A DNA stretch of 64,000 nucleotides. Origin: a bacterium (GTDB taxonomy: Bacteria > Planctomycetota > Planctomycetia > Planctomycetales > Planctomycetaceae). This document shows positions 1 to 8,384 of this stretch, piece after piece. The stretch lies in assembly GCA_016124895.1 (NCBI GenBank), contig WGMU01000022.1, positions 29,625 to 93,624 of the forward strand, in the 5' to 3' direction. Position numbers and translations under genes: made by a program. Each line of letters opens with the position of its first letter. Position 1 is the first letter of the stretch. A model generated the notes under the pieces. That model searched no databases. It saw nothing but the letters and a program-made list of their open reading frames with translations, and had not been told where the DNA came from.

Positions 1-2
1 AG

Positions 3-1406
3 CGCACGCGGCTGGCCGCTCAGCCCGAGTTCCCCGTCTTCGCGAGCGAGGAAATCTACGCGCCGCCGCTGGCCGATCTGTTTTCGGGAGCCGCCAGCAG
101 ATCGCTGTGCTACGTGATTGGTCGCGACGGCCGGTTCACCAGCGAGCCAGTGGCGCCGACGCAGCTCGCGGCGGCGATCGAGCAGGCACTGGCAGCGTCA
201 CTCGACGGGAAGCTTTCGATTGATCAGACCGCCGTGCTGGACATCAACCTGACCAGCGACGGATTGGAACGCGGGATTCCAGGAGCAAAGCTCAAGTTGC
301 GAGCGATTGGTGCGGATGGCGAAACCGTTCGCGCAGACCAGTACAGCCTGGCGGGCACGCCGCGCCGGATTCACTGGCGGTATCCGACGCTGGGCGAGGG
401 CGGGAAGCTCGAAGTCGAACTGAGCGGCCAGGGAATCAAGCCGCAGACGCAGTCAATCAGCAATTCGAAGAAGTCACAGTCGCTGTCGCTGGAGAACGCG
501 AGTCCGCGGCGCATCACCGGGACCGTCGTCAACCTTGCGACGAAGCAGCCAGAGCCGGACGTCATCATTCTGTTCCTCGACTGGCAGGGACAGGCATTTT
601 CCGGAAAGTCAGACGCCGACGGAAAGCTCGACGTGCCGAGTTATCCGGGCACGTTCTACGTGACCGTGTCGCAGGACGCCCGCTTCGCCGTGACGACGTC
701 GCCGCTGCAGTCCGTCACAGTGGGAGAGTCCTCGGAGCCAGCCCCGATCGAAATCAAGGTGGCTCCGGCTGCGACCGTCATCGGCCGCGTGCTCGACGCT
801 GCCGGCAAGCCAGTCTCCGGGGCGATGGTCATGCTGCAACTCGGTGGAGTGGTGAGCGCTGACGAAGAAGGGCGGTTTGAGCTGCGCGGTATCCCGTCGG
901 TCGGGACGACACAGCTCTGGGCGTCGACTGCGAGGCAGGAGTACGGCTCAATTCGCGTGACCGACCCGGCACCCGAAGATGAAGTCACGATCCGCATCGG
1001 ACAGGGTCTCAATGACCAGACAGAGTCACGGCCTGCACTGACGATCGGTCAGGCAATTCCGTCACTCGAAGTCACAACGCTCGACGGCACGGCGACAAAC
1101 TGGCAGGCGGCCGGTGATTCCGAGCGGCTGGTCGTCATCGGAGCACTGTGGCATCCGGCCACAAAGAGACTGATCGAGAAAGCACGAAGCTGGTGCAAAG
1201 AAAACGGGAAGCCGCTGCAGGTGCTCAGCCTCGACTGGAGTCTCGAACAGGCAAGCCGCGAAAGTGAGTCGCTGGAGCTTTCGGGGGAGACCGTCTTTGC
1301 CGGGCCTGGCACGTTGAAACTGAAAGACCACTGGTCATTGGCGTCAGAGCGGCTGGCTGTCCTGGTGGCCAAAGACGGCACAGCCGTGTCGCAGCCGCTG
1401 GAGTGA
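3..1406 (+). CDS. Redoxin / carboxypeptidase-regulatory-like protein, 5' truncated by window edge
   Basis: The reading frame is open from base 3, so the gene begins upstream of the window. What remains is the end of a thioredoxin-like segment, then one or two carboxypeptidase-regulatory-like (Ig-type) repeats at about bases 510-1000 (seen as GTVVNLATKQPEPDVIILFLDW and GRVLDAAGKPVSGAMVMLQL), then a second AhpC/TSA-like domain from about base 1030 (AIPSLEVTTLDG). The C-terminal redoxin has no CxxC: the active-site region reads ALWHPATKRLI, so it is probably not a functional disulfide reductase. Combinations of redoxin and Ig-like domains are common in planctomycete secreted proteins. The function is inferred only as cell-envelope; the signal peptide would lie outside the window. 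Confidence 0.7.
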   Translation, partial: RTRLAAQPEFPVFASEEIYAPPLADLFSGAASRSLCYVIGRDGRFTSEPVAPTQLAAAIEQALAASLDGKLSIDQTAVLDINLTSDGLERGIPGAKLKLRAIGADGETVRADQYSLAGTPRRIHWRYPTLGEGGKLEVELSGQGIKPQTQSISNSKKSQSLSLENASPRRITGTVVNLATKQPEPDVIILFLDWQGQAFSGKSDADGKLDVPSYPGTFYVTVSQDARFAVTTSPLQSVTVGESSEPAPIEIKVAPAATVIGRVLDAAGKPVSGAMVMLQLGGVVSADEEGRFELRGIPSVGTTQLWASTARQEYGSIRVTDPAPEDEVTIRIGQGLNDQTESRPALTIGQAIPSLEVTTLDGTATNWQAAGDSERLVVIGALWHPATKRLIEKARSWCKENGKPLQVLSLDWSLEQASRESESLELSGETVFAGPGTLKLKDHWSLASERLAVLVAKDGTAVSQPLE

Positions 1407-1778
1407 ATCGCAGTCTCTGACCGGCCAGCGTTGAGCCGCAGCACAGCCCGAGCACTTGTGTCGAGTGCGGCAGGCACGGAACGACTCACTTTTGAGCTGC
1501 GTCCCCTTTTCTGTCTTTTCTGTCTTCCTTTTCTGTCTTCAGTCCTCTGTGTGGTCGTCACCGAAACGACGCAGAAGGCAGGATAGCGTTGAGCGGTCCG
1601 GCAGTCAGTTGCCGACGCGAACTGGCCTGCATTGAGACCGCGCGCGGACTTCGTCAACCTGCACAGCTTCGGTCCGACCGGACGGTTCGCGCCGTTTCAT
1701 TCATTTGTGGCGATTGACTGGCGACGACCTTCCGGATCATCAGCGTTGCGGTTTTCGCTGGCCCTTCCCGAGAAAAAC
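1407..1778. other. Intergenic stretch with pyrimidine-rich direct repeats
   Basis: No convincing gene is present. The stretch contains three copies of TTTTCTGTCTT (1507-1517, 1516-1526, 1529-1539) on the plus strand. The reading frame of the following permease is open back to 1632, but the residues encoded before 1779 do not look like a permease N-terminus. Promoter elements of the permease gene must lie here; none is clear enough to call. Confidence 0.4.
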
Positions 1779-3131
1779 ATGAGCGGAAAAGCGGTCAGGC
1801 ACTGGCTGGCGAATAATGCGTCGATTGTTGTCCTCGTTGCCTTGTGCGCGTACTACAGCGCGGCGACGTGGGAAGAGTATCACCCGTCGGATGCCTCGGC
1901 TGGCCGGGCGCTGGCTCGACGGATTCTCGGCGAATCGGACGGTCGGGCGTCGGTTCTGATTGTCGCTCCGGCCTCGCGCGATGCAGCGGCGTTTACGGAC
2001 GCGATTGCTGACGAACTGAGTGCCGGCGGAGCGTCGGTTGCCGGGACACTGCATATCACCGAGCCGATTGAAGCGACGCGCGAACTGCGACGTCTCTCGG
2101 AGAGTGGTGCCAGGCTGACGGCGATCGCGACGAATCAGCGAGCTTCCCAATGGGGACCTCTGCAGCCGGATCGTATCGCTGAGAAGTTTCCGACGCTCGG
2201 GACGCCGGAGCTGTACGTGCCGGCGAGCTACCACTGGTCACGATTTCTGACGCGCGACAACCTGCTGAACGTGCTGGCGAACAACGCCGACGTCGCCATC
2301 ATCGCGATCGGAATGACGATGGTGATTATCACCGCCGGGATTGATCTGTCCGTCGGCAGCATTCTCGCAATTGCGGCGGTCATCACCGCGGTCTGCGGCC
2401 GCAGGCTGGCGAGTGGCGCGTCTGCCGGGACATTCGACGTGGCTGTCGCGGCGGCACTGGCGCTCGGACTGTGTGCGCTCAGCGGTCTGTTCAACGGTGT
2501 GATGGTGACGAAGTTCCGCGTGCCGGCGTTCATCGTGACGCTCAGCATGATGATGATCGCGCGCGGGGCGGCGTTGAAACTGGCCGTCGCAAACACGGAG
2601 GCAGGAACTCCGGAAACGGTCCGGTTGACGTCGTCGCAGTTTGACTGGATCGGCAACGGGTACGTCGCCGGCATTCCAAATCCGGTGATTCTGATGGCCG
2701 TGCTGTTTGCGGTCGCTCACGTTCTGATGACCCGGACGGCACTGGGGCGGTACATCTACGCGGTTGGAGGCAACCCCGAAGCGGCTCGGCTGTCGGGCGT
2801 CCCGGTGACCGCCGTTCTGCTGTTTGTGTATGCGGCCTGTGGTGCGCTCGCCGGTCTGGCGGGAGTGCTCGACGCGTCGCGTTTTGGCGGTGGCCGGCCA
2901 AACGCGGGCGAGCTTTACGAGTTGCGAGTGATCGCGGCGGTCGTTGTTGGTGGAACGAGCCTCGCTGGCGGGGAAGGGCGGATTCTCGGGACGCTGACCG
3001 GAGCGCTGATCATCGCCGTCATCGCCAACGGTCTGAACATGGCTGGCGTGCAGAGTTACGACCGGATGATCGTCTTCGGCGTTCTGATTCTGGTTGCTGT
3101 GCTGTTCGACCAGGTGAAGCGGAAGATGTGA
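1779..3131 (+). CDS. Ribose/sugar-type ABC transporter permease with an extra N-terminal periplasmic segment
   Basis: This is a 450-residue BPD_transp_2 (RbsC-type) inner-membrane permease, which forms the transmembrane channel of sugar importers. Diagnostic family stretches are GIDLSVGSILAI and VVGGTSLAGGEGRILGT. Between the first membrane helix (about residues 11-27) and the second (about 165-185) there is an alpha/beta-looking insert of about 130 residues. Typical RbsC proteins are about 320-340 residues and lack it. The start at 1779 (ATG) gives a normal membrane-anchor N-terminus; an upstream in-frame start at 1632 is less likely. No ATPase or binding-protein gene follows, so its partners must lie elsewhere or upstream. 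Confidence 0.8.
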   Translation: MSGKAVRHWLANNASIVVLVALCAYYSAATWEEYHPSDASAGRALARRILGESDGRASVLIVAPASRDAAAFTDAIADELSAGGASVAGTLHITEPIEATRELRRLSESGARLTAIATNQRASQWGPLQPDRIAEKFPTLGTPELYVPASYHWSRFLTRDNLLNVLANNADVAIIAIGMTMVIITAGIDLSVGSILAIAAVITAVCGRRLASGASAGTFDVAVAAALALGLCALSGLFNGVMVTKFRVPAFIVTLSMMMIARGAALKLAVANTEAGTPETVRLTSSQFDWIGNGYVAGIPNPVILMAVLFAVAHVLMTRTALGRYIYAVGGNPEAARLSGVPVTAVLLFVYAACGALAGLAGVLDASRFGGGRPNAGELYELRVIAAVVVGGTSLAGGEGRILGTLTGALIIAVIANGLNMAGVQSYDRMIVFGVLILVAVLFDQVKRKM

Positions 3132-3231
3132 GTGCGGAGTGTTCCGTTTTCCGCGTTCAGTTTTCAGCCGGCCGGGTGGCGGTCAATCTGCGGCAGAGAC
3201 GATAGCGACGTGACTGATCCGGGGAATCGTA

Positions 3232-4548
3232 ATGCCTGAAATGCAGAGTGGCCGAGTTGATCGGCAGCCGAACTCCGGGCTGTTCTGCATCTGGGCAATT
3301 GCCGCGGCGTTCTGTACGTACTTCTGCATGTACGCGTTCCGCAAGCCGTTTACAGCGGGTGAATACGGCGGCATCACGCTGGGCGGAATCGACTACAAAA
3401 CGGTCCTCGTCGTCGCGCAGGTGCTTGGCTACACGGTGTCGAAGTTTATCGGCATCAAAGTCGTGTCGGAGATCAGTCCCGGCCGCCGCGGGATCGCAAT
3501 TGCCGGACTGATCGGCAGCGCGGAAGTCGCGCTGGTTGTGTTTGCTGTGGTTCCGGCACCGTGGAACTTCGCGGCGCTCTTCTTTAACGGGTTGCCGCTG
3601 GGCATGGTCTTTGGCCTGGTGCTGTCGTACCTCGAAGGGCGGCGACTGACCGAAGCGCTGTCTGCCGGGCTGTGCGCGAGTTTCATTCTGTCGTCCGGCG
3701 TTGTGAAGTCGGTCGGCCGGTCACTCGTTCTGGATTATCACGTCAACGAATACTGGATGCCGGCGCTGACGGGGCTGATCTTTGCGCCGCCGCTCGCTCT
3801 GTCAATCTGGATGCTGACACGGATTCCACCGCCAGACGCGGTCGACGTCGAGCATCGCGCTGAGCGGAAGCCGTTGACACGGATCGATCGCTGGGCGTTC
3901 TTTATGAAGTATTCGGTCGGCCTGTCGCTATTGCTGGGGATCTATATTGTTCTGACGGTGCTGCGGAGCGTGCGTGATGATTTCGCCGTCGAGATCTGGA
4001 CCAGTCTCGGCGTGTCGAAACAGCCGGAAGTCTTTGCTCAGACCGAGATGCTCGTCATGTTCGCCGTGACGGCTCTGAACGCAGCGGCGATTCTGATTGC
4101 CCGCAACCGGACGGCCTTTCTGACGGCACTCGTTCTGGTCGGCAGCGGCTTCGCGCTCGTCGCGCTGGCCTCGCTGCTGCAGTCAAGCGGCGTGCTGGGA
4201 CCATTCGCGTTTATGGTGCTTTCGGGAATCGGGCTGTACGTCCCCTACGTCGCCTTTCACACGACCGTTTTCGAGCGGCTGATTGCGGCGACACGCGACA
4301 AAGCGAACCTCGGCTTTCTGATGTACCTCGCCGATTCGACGGGCTATCTGGGCTATGTCGCGGTGATGCTCGCCTCGACGTACGGGCTCAAGCGGCTGGA
4401 CATGCTCGACTTTTTCCACACGCTCGCGTACGTCGTGGCGGCAAGTTCGATCGTGGCAGTCACAGTCGCCCTGCTGTGGTTCAGGCGGAAGATCCCGAGC
4501 AGTCACGCCGTATCGCCGGTCGTCGCTCCAGAGGGAGCCACACCATGA
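3232..4548 (+). CDS. DUF5690 family MFS-like membrane transporter (candidate phosphonate importer)
   Basis: The product is a 438-residue polytopic membrane protein with about 12 hydrophobic segments. The N-terminal FCTYFCMYAFRKPFTAG is the signature I associate with DUF5690, a major-facilitator-like family of unknown substrate. It is the first gene of a cluster with four phosphonate-catabolism genes, and its stop overlaps the next start by 4 bases (ATGA), so it is very probably translationally coupled. I infer that it imports an aminophosphonate or exports a product; no substrate residue can be read. A GGGGA about 8 bases upstream supports the ATG at 3232; an ATG at 3241 is a possible alternative. 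Confidence 0.75.
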   Translation: MPEMQSGRVDRQPNSGLFCIWAIAAAFCTYFCMYAFRKPFTAGEYGGITLGGIDYKTVLVVAQVLGYTVSKFIGIKVVSEISPGRRGIAIAGLIGSAEVALVVFAVVPAPWNFAALFFNGLPLGMVFGLVLSYLEGRRLTEALSAGLCASFILSSGVVKSVGRSLVLDYHVNEYWMPALTGLIFAPPLALSIWMLTRIPPPDAVDVEHRAERKPLTRIDRWAFFMKYSVGLSLLLGIYIVLTVLRSVRDDFAVEIWTSLGVSKQPEVFAQTEMLVMFAVTALNAAAILIARNRTAFLTALVLVGSGFALVALASLLQSSGVLGPFAFMVLSGIGLYVPYVAFHTTVFERLIAATRDKANLGFLMYLADSTGYLGYVAVMLASTYGLKRLDMLDFFHTLAYVVAASSIVAVTVALLWFRRKIPSSHAVSPVVAPEGATP

Positions 4549-5630
4549 CAGCTTCAACCAGTCGCGCCGTGGTGTTTCGTGTCGCCGGGCAGCCGCTGCA
4601 GTTGGAAGAGTTTCCGCTGCCGGAACTCAAGCCGCGCGAAGCGCTCGTCCGTGTCGACTTCTGCACGCTCTGCGGCAGCGATCTGCACTCGATGCTCGGT
4701 CATCGCCGAGTGCCGACGCCATCGGTGCTCGGGCACGAAATCGTTGGCTGCGTTGCCTCGGTCTCCACCGAGCAGACGCCGGCCGATGTGACCGGAAGAA
4801 CGCTGGCCGTTGGCGATCGCGTTGTCTGGTCCGTCGCTGCCTGCTGCGGCGAGTGCGATCGCTGCCGCCGCGGGCTGACGCAGAAGTGCCGACAACTCTT
4901 CAAGTACGGGCACGAATCGACTGATTCCCGATCGCCACTGAGTGGTGGGCTGGCTGAGTTCTGTCTGCTTGTTCCTGGCACCGCCGTCGTGACGCTCGAT
5001 GAAACGTTGAGCGATCGCGAGGTCTGTCCGGTCAGTTGCGCGACAGCGACGGTCGCAGAAACCCTGCGAGGCTGTGGCGAACTCGATGGCCGCTCGGTGT
5101 TGATCTTCGGAGCGGGGATGCTCGGCCTGACCGCCGCGGCAATGTCGCGCTGGCTGGGAGCGAGTCGAGTCATTATTTGCGATCTCGCCGCCGAACGGCT
5201 CGCCAGGGTTCGAGATTTCGGAGCAAGCGAAACGATACTGTGGTCCGACCTTGAATCTCAGCCGACGACAGGCGCCAGTCTCGACGTGGACTTCGCGCTT
5301 GAGATGTCCGGTTCGAGCGACGCAGCCGCTGCAGGACTTCAGCACCTGGCGACTGGCGGTGAGCTGGTGCTCGTGGGAGCGGTCTCGCCGACGCCTGCGG
5401 TACCGATCGAACCAGAGCAGATCGTGCGGCGCTTGCTGAGAATTCGCGGCGTCCACAACTACACGCCGCAATCACTGCAGCAGGCCGTGAGATTCTTGAC
5501 CGAAACACATCACGAGTTTCCGTTTTCCGACCTGATTGAGCAGACGTTTCCACTGAGCCGGATCAACGAAGCGATTGCCTGCGCCGTCGAGTCGCGTGCG
5601 TGCCGTATCGGAATTGATCCGCGAAAATGA
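4545..5630 (+). CDS. Zinc-dependent alcohol dehydrogenase, phosphonate-operon type
   Basis: This is a 361-residue medium-chain dehydrogenase. Catalytic zinc ligands are C43 in the CTLCGSD motif and the GHE at 63-65. The structural zinc site has four cysteines, C101, C104, C107 and C115. The NAD(P) Rossmann motif is GAGMLGLTAAA at about residue 190. Its position between the transporter and the PhnZ-like gene matches the 'phosphonate catabolism associated alcohol dehydrogenase' family (TIGR03366). It may process acetaldehyde or a hydroxy-/oxo-phosphonate intermediate; the substrate is an inference. The ATG at 4545 overlaps the upstream stop, with AGGGAG 7-8 bases before it. Confidence 0.85.
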   Translation: MTASTSRAVVFRVAGQPLQLEEFPLPELKPREALVRVDFCTLCGSDLHSMLGHRRVPTPSVLGHEIVGCVASVSTEQTPADVTGRTLAVGDRVVWSVAACCGECDRCRRGLTQKCRQLFKYGHESTDSRSPLSGGLAEFCLLVPGTAVVTLDETLSDREVCPVSCATATVAETLRGCGELDGRSVLIFGAGMLGLTAAAMSRWLGASRVIICDLAAERLARVRDFGASETILWSDLESQPTTGASLDVDFALEMSGSSDAAAAGLQHLATGGELVLVGAVSPTPAVPIEPEQIVRRLLRIRGVHNYTPQSLQQAVRFLTETHHEFPFSDLIEQTFPLSRINEAIACAVESRACRIGIDPRK

Positions 5631-5646
5631 GAGCTGGAGCCCAGCC

Positions 5647-6213
5647 ATGTCGACGATTGACGAAATCCAGAAACTCTTCGACGAACGGGGCGACTCGCAG
5701 TACGGCTTTGAAGCGGTTTCGCAGCGGGAGCACGCGTTGCAGGCGGCGGCTCTGGCGGAGCACGACGGCGCATCGCCGGCGTTGATCACAGCGGCGCTGC
5801 TGCACGATGTCGGGCACCTGCTGCACAATCTGCCGGACGATGCGACCGAAAAGGGCATCGACGATCAGCATGAGGAACTTGGGCAACGCTGGCTGGAGCG
5901 ATATTTTGGTCGCGATGTCTGGGAGCCGGTGCTGCTGCATGTAGCAGCGAAACGGTATCTCTGCCAGATCGAGCCGGACTACGAAGCGACGCTCAGCAGG
6001 CCATCGCGGCAGAGTCTCGCGCTGCAGGGCGGTGTGATGTCGGTCGAGGATGCTTCCGAGTTTGTGGCGCACAAATTCGCCGACGACGCCGTTCGACTTC
6101 GCCGCTGGGACGACGCGGCTAAGGCTGCCGGACTCGAAACGCCGTCGATCGAGCACTTCCTGCAGTTCGTGGCAGCTTGCTGTCTCGACAGAACGGAGGC
6201 GGATTGTGAGTAG
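5647..6213 (+). CDS. PhnZ-like HD-domain phosphonate oxygenase
   Basis: This is a 188-residue HD-domain protein. The residues that PhnZ uses for its di-iron centre and substrate are all identifiable: Y19 and E22, H29, the HD pair H53-D54, H75, H98 and K102, with a further Asp in the RRWDDAAK region. In PhnZ these act in the O2-dependent cleavage of 2-amino-1-hydroxyethylphosphonate to glycine and phosphate. The usual partner, the 2-oxoglutarate dioxygenase PhnY, is not in this cluster, so the substrate may differ. The gene fits the phosphonate-associated HDIG family (TIGR03276). The start at 5647 follows GGAG by about 7 bases; 8 bases overlap the next gene. Confidence 0.85.
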   Translation: MSTIDEIQKLFDERGDSQYGFEAVSQREHALQAAALAEHDGASPALITAALLHDVGHLLHNLPDDATEKGIDDQHEELGQRWLERYFGRDVWEPVLLHVAAKRYLCQIEPDYEATLSRPSRQSLALQGGVMSVEDASEFVAHKFADDAVRLRRWDDAAKAAGLETPSIEHFLQFVAACCLDRTEADCE

Positions 6214-7360
6214 TTCGACCCACGAAGAATCGTTTGACGTGGCTGTCGTTGGAGCCGGGATCGTCGGCCTCGCGCACGCCTGGATGGCGGCACGGCGCGG
6301 GCTGCGGGTTGTCGTCTTCGAACGGTCGCCTCGCGCGATCGGCGCCTCAATTCGGAACTTCGGGATGATCTGGCCGATTGGCCAGCCAGCCGGCGAACCA
6401 TTTCTGGTCGCACTGCGGTCGCGCGCGTTCTGGCTCGAACTGGCCGAGGCTGCCGGACTGTGGCTCAATCCCTGTGGCTCGATTCATCTCGCACGGCACG
6501 CTGACGAACTGGCCGTTCTCGACGAGTTCTGCTCAGTCAGCGCGGCAGGCGATTACTCCGTCCGGATGCTGACGCGAGATGAAGTGCTGCAGCGGGCGCC
6601 GGCTGCGAATCCGGACGGACTGCTTGGCGGGATGTGGAGCGAGACGGAACTGTGCGTCAATTCGCGCGATGTTATCGCCCGGCTGTCGTGCTGGCTGAGC
6701 GAGATGTTTGGTGTTGAGTTTCGATTCGGTTCGCTCGTCACCTCTGTTGAGCCGGGCGGAGTGACGACATCGGCAGGACAAAGCGTCGTCTGCGAGCGAA
6801 CAGTGATTTGCAGTGGCAGCGATCTGCAGACACTGTTCCCGTCCGTACTCGCCGAGTCCGGGCTTAAGCTCTGCAAGCTGCAGATGATGAAAACCGGCCC
6901 GCAGCCGGACGACTGGCGCATTGGTCCACATCTGGCCGGAGGACTGACGTTGCGGCACTACCTGGCGTTTGCCGGTTGCCCGTCACACGCCGCCCTGAGG
7001 CAACGGTTCGTCGTCGAGAAGCCTGAACTCGACCGCTTCGGCATTCACGTCATGGCGTCGCAGAACAATTCCGGCGAAGTCATCCTCGGCGACTCGCATG
7101 AGTATGACGATGAAATGACACCATTCGATTCGAGCGAGATCGAGTCACTGATGCTCCGCGAACTGCGCGAGCTGATCGTCCTGCGCGACTGGCAGATCGT
7201 CGAACGCTGGCACGGTGTCTATGCCAAACATCCCGAACGGCTGATCCTCGAGGCTGAACCTCAACCCGGCGTCCACATCGCTGTCGGCCCTGGCGGTGCC
7301 GGCATGACACTGTCATTCGGCCTGGCGGATCGACACTGGACACGCTGGCTCGGAGAGTAA
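6206..7360 (+). CDS. FAD-dependent amino(alkyl)phosphonate oxidase, TIGR03364 type
   Basis: This is a 384-residue DAO-family flavoenzyme. The FAD-binding GAGIVG lies at residues 16-21, followed by an acidic end of beta-2 (VVVFE). The C-terminal GPGGAGMTLSFG is the second FAD contact region. Family TIGR03364 occurs beside phosphonatase genes, and its members are thought or shown to oxidatively deaminate 2-aminoethylphosphonate or its N-methyl form to phosphonoacetaldehyde. With phnX downstream and no phnW transaminase in the cluster, this is the likely source of phosphonoacetaldehyde. I chose the GTG start at 6206 because GGAGGCGG lies just upstream and the fold begins at once; it overlaps the preceding gene by 8 bases. 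Confidence 0.85.
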   Translation: MSSSTHEESFDVAVVGAGIVGLAHAWMAARRGLRVVVFERSPRAIGASIRNFGMIWPIGQPAGEPFLVALRSRAFWLELAEAAGLWLNPCGSIHLARHADELAVLDEFCSVSAAGDYSVRMLTRDEVLQRAPAANPDGLLGGMWSETELCVNSRDVIARLSCWLSEMFGVEFRFGSLVTSVEPGGVTTSAGQSVVCERTVICSGSDLQTLFPSVLAESGLKLCKLQMMKTGPQPDDWRIGPHLAGGLTLRHYLAFAGCPSHAALRQRFVVEKPELDRFGIHVMASQNNSGEVILGDSHEYDDEMTPFDSSEIESLMLRELRELIVLRDWQIVERWHGVYAKHPERLILEAEPQPGVHIAVGPGGAGMTLSFGLADRHWTRWLGE

Positions 7361-7379
7361 ACAGCAATCGTCTATCAAA

Positions 7380-7458
7380 CTGAATTGCGGCGTGCCACTG
7401 GATTTGCCAGGGAATCTCGCGGCTCGGGCACTGGCAGAGCCAGTGGCACACAATTCAG
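7380..7458 (+). promoter_or_regulatory. Structured leader with competing hairpins upstream of phnX
   Basis: A long inverted repeat has arms at 7380-7387 plus 7392-7401 and at 7440-7449 plus 7451-7458. These give 8-bp and 10-bp perfect stems separated by a small internal loop. Inside it, CACTGG at 7429-7434 can instead pair with CCAGTG at 7440-7445, so two folds are mutually exclusive. No U-tract follows. It sits in the only sizeable gap of the phosphonate operon. A processing or attenuation role is inference. Confidence 0.45.
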
Positions 7459-7532
7459 GAACATTCTCATTCCGACACTCTGCGTGGGCACGGGAAGAGT
7501 CTCCTGATTTCTTCAACAGGAAACACCTCACG

Positions 7533-8330
7533 ATGGCAGCTCCCTTCAAACATCTTAAAGCCGTTGTCTTCGACTGGGCGGGCACGACGGTTGATTACGG
7601 CAGTCGGGCGCCGGCACTGGTTTTTCGGGAAATCTTCCGGCGAGAAGGTGTCGAGATTTCGTTCGAGCAGGCTCGCGGCCCGATGGGTCTTGCCAAGCGC
7701 GACCACATTGCGGCGATCCTGCAGCTTCCGGAAATCGCTGCCCGCTGGGAGCAGTCACACGGACGGGCCGCCGGGGACTCGGACATCGATCGGATGTATC
7801 ACGAGTTCCTGCCGCTGCAGAAGGAGACGCTGGCGGCGCACTGCGACCTGATTCCCGGCGTGTCGGACGCGGTGGCGGAGTGCCGGCGTCGAGGTCTGAG
7901 GATCGGCTCGACAACCGGCTACACACACGAACTGGTTGACGTTTTCGCCGCCCGGGTTACCGAGCAGGGGTATTCGCCGGACTGCGTGATCTGCGCCGAT
8001 GACGTTCCGCAGGGCCGCCCCGCTCCGTGGATGCTGCTCGAAGCGGCCAGGCAACTCGATGCTTACCCACTGCGGCATATTGTCAAAGTCGACGACACCG
8101 CGCCGGGCATCGAAGCAGCCATCAACGCTGGCTGCTGGGCGGTCGGCGTGACGCGTACCGGCAACGAAGTCGGCCTGACCGAAGCCGAGTTCGCCGCTCT
8201 GCCCGCGGACGCTCAAGCCGCCACCATCCAGTCCGCCACCGAGAAGCTCATGGCCGCTGGTGCTCATTTCACAATTGAGTCAGTCGCGGACCTCGGCACG
8301 ATTCTCGATGCGGTCGATTCCCGCCTTTAG
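7533..8330 (+). CDS. phnX: Phosphonoacetaldehyde hydrolase (phosphonatase)
   Basis: This 265-residue HAD-superfamily enzyme cleaves the C-P bond of phosphonoacetaldehyde to acetaldehyde and phosphate. The nucleophile D14 lies in FDWAGTTVD. The Schiff-base lysine that distinguishes true PhnX from other HAD proteins is present as K55 in PMGLAKRDH. The downstream acidic motif is VKVDDTAPGI. Length equals that of characterised PhnX. The ATG at 7533 follows CAGGAAA; an in-frame extension to 7392 runs through the structured leader and is not PhnX-like. It is the terminal gene of the phosphonate cluster, 172 bases after the FAD oxidase. Confidence 0.93.
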   Translation: MAAPFKHLKAVVFDWAGTTVDYGSRAPALVFREIFRREGVEISFEQARGPMGLAKRDHIAAILQLPEIAARWEQSHGRAAGDSDIDRMYHEFLPLQKETLAAHCDLIPGVSDAVAECRRRGLRIGSTTGYTHELVDVFAARVTEQGYSPDCVICADDVPQGRPAPWMLLEAARQLDAYPLRHIVKVDDTAPGIEAAINAGCWAVGVTRTGNEVGLTEAEFAALPADAQAATIQSATEKLMAAGAHFTIESVADLGTILDAVDSRL

Positions 8331-8384
8331 AACGGTGAGTGAGTGTGACACGCAATCTCTCGTGTCGAGCAAGTCGCCGAGAGC

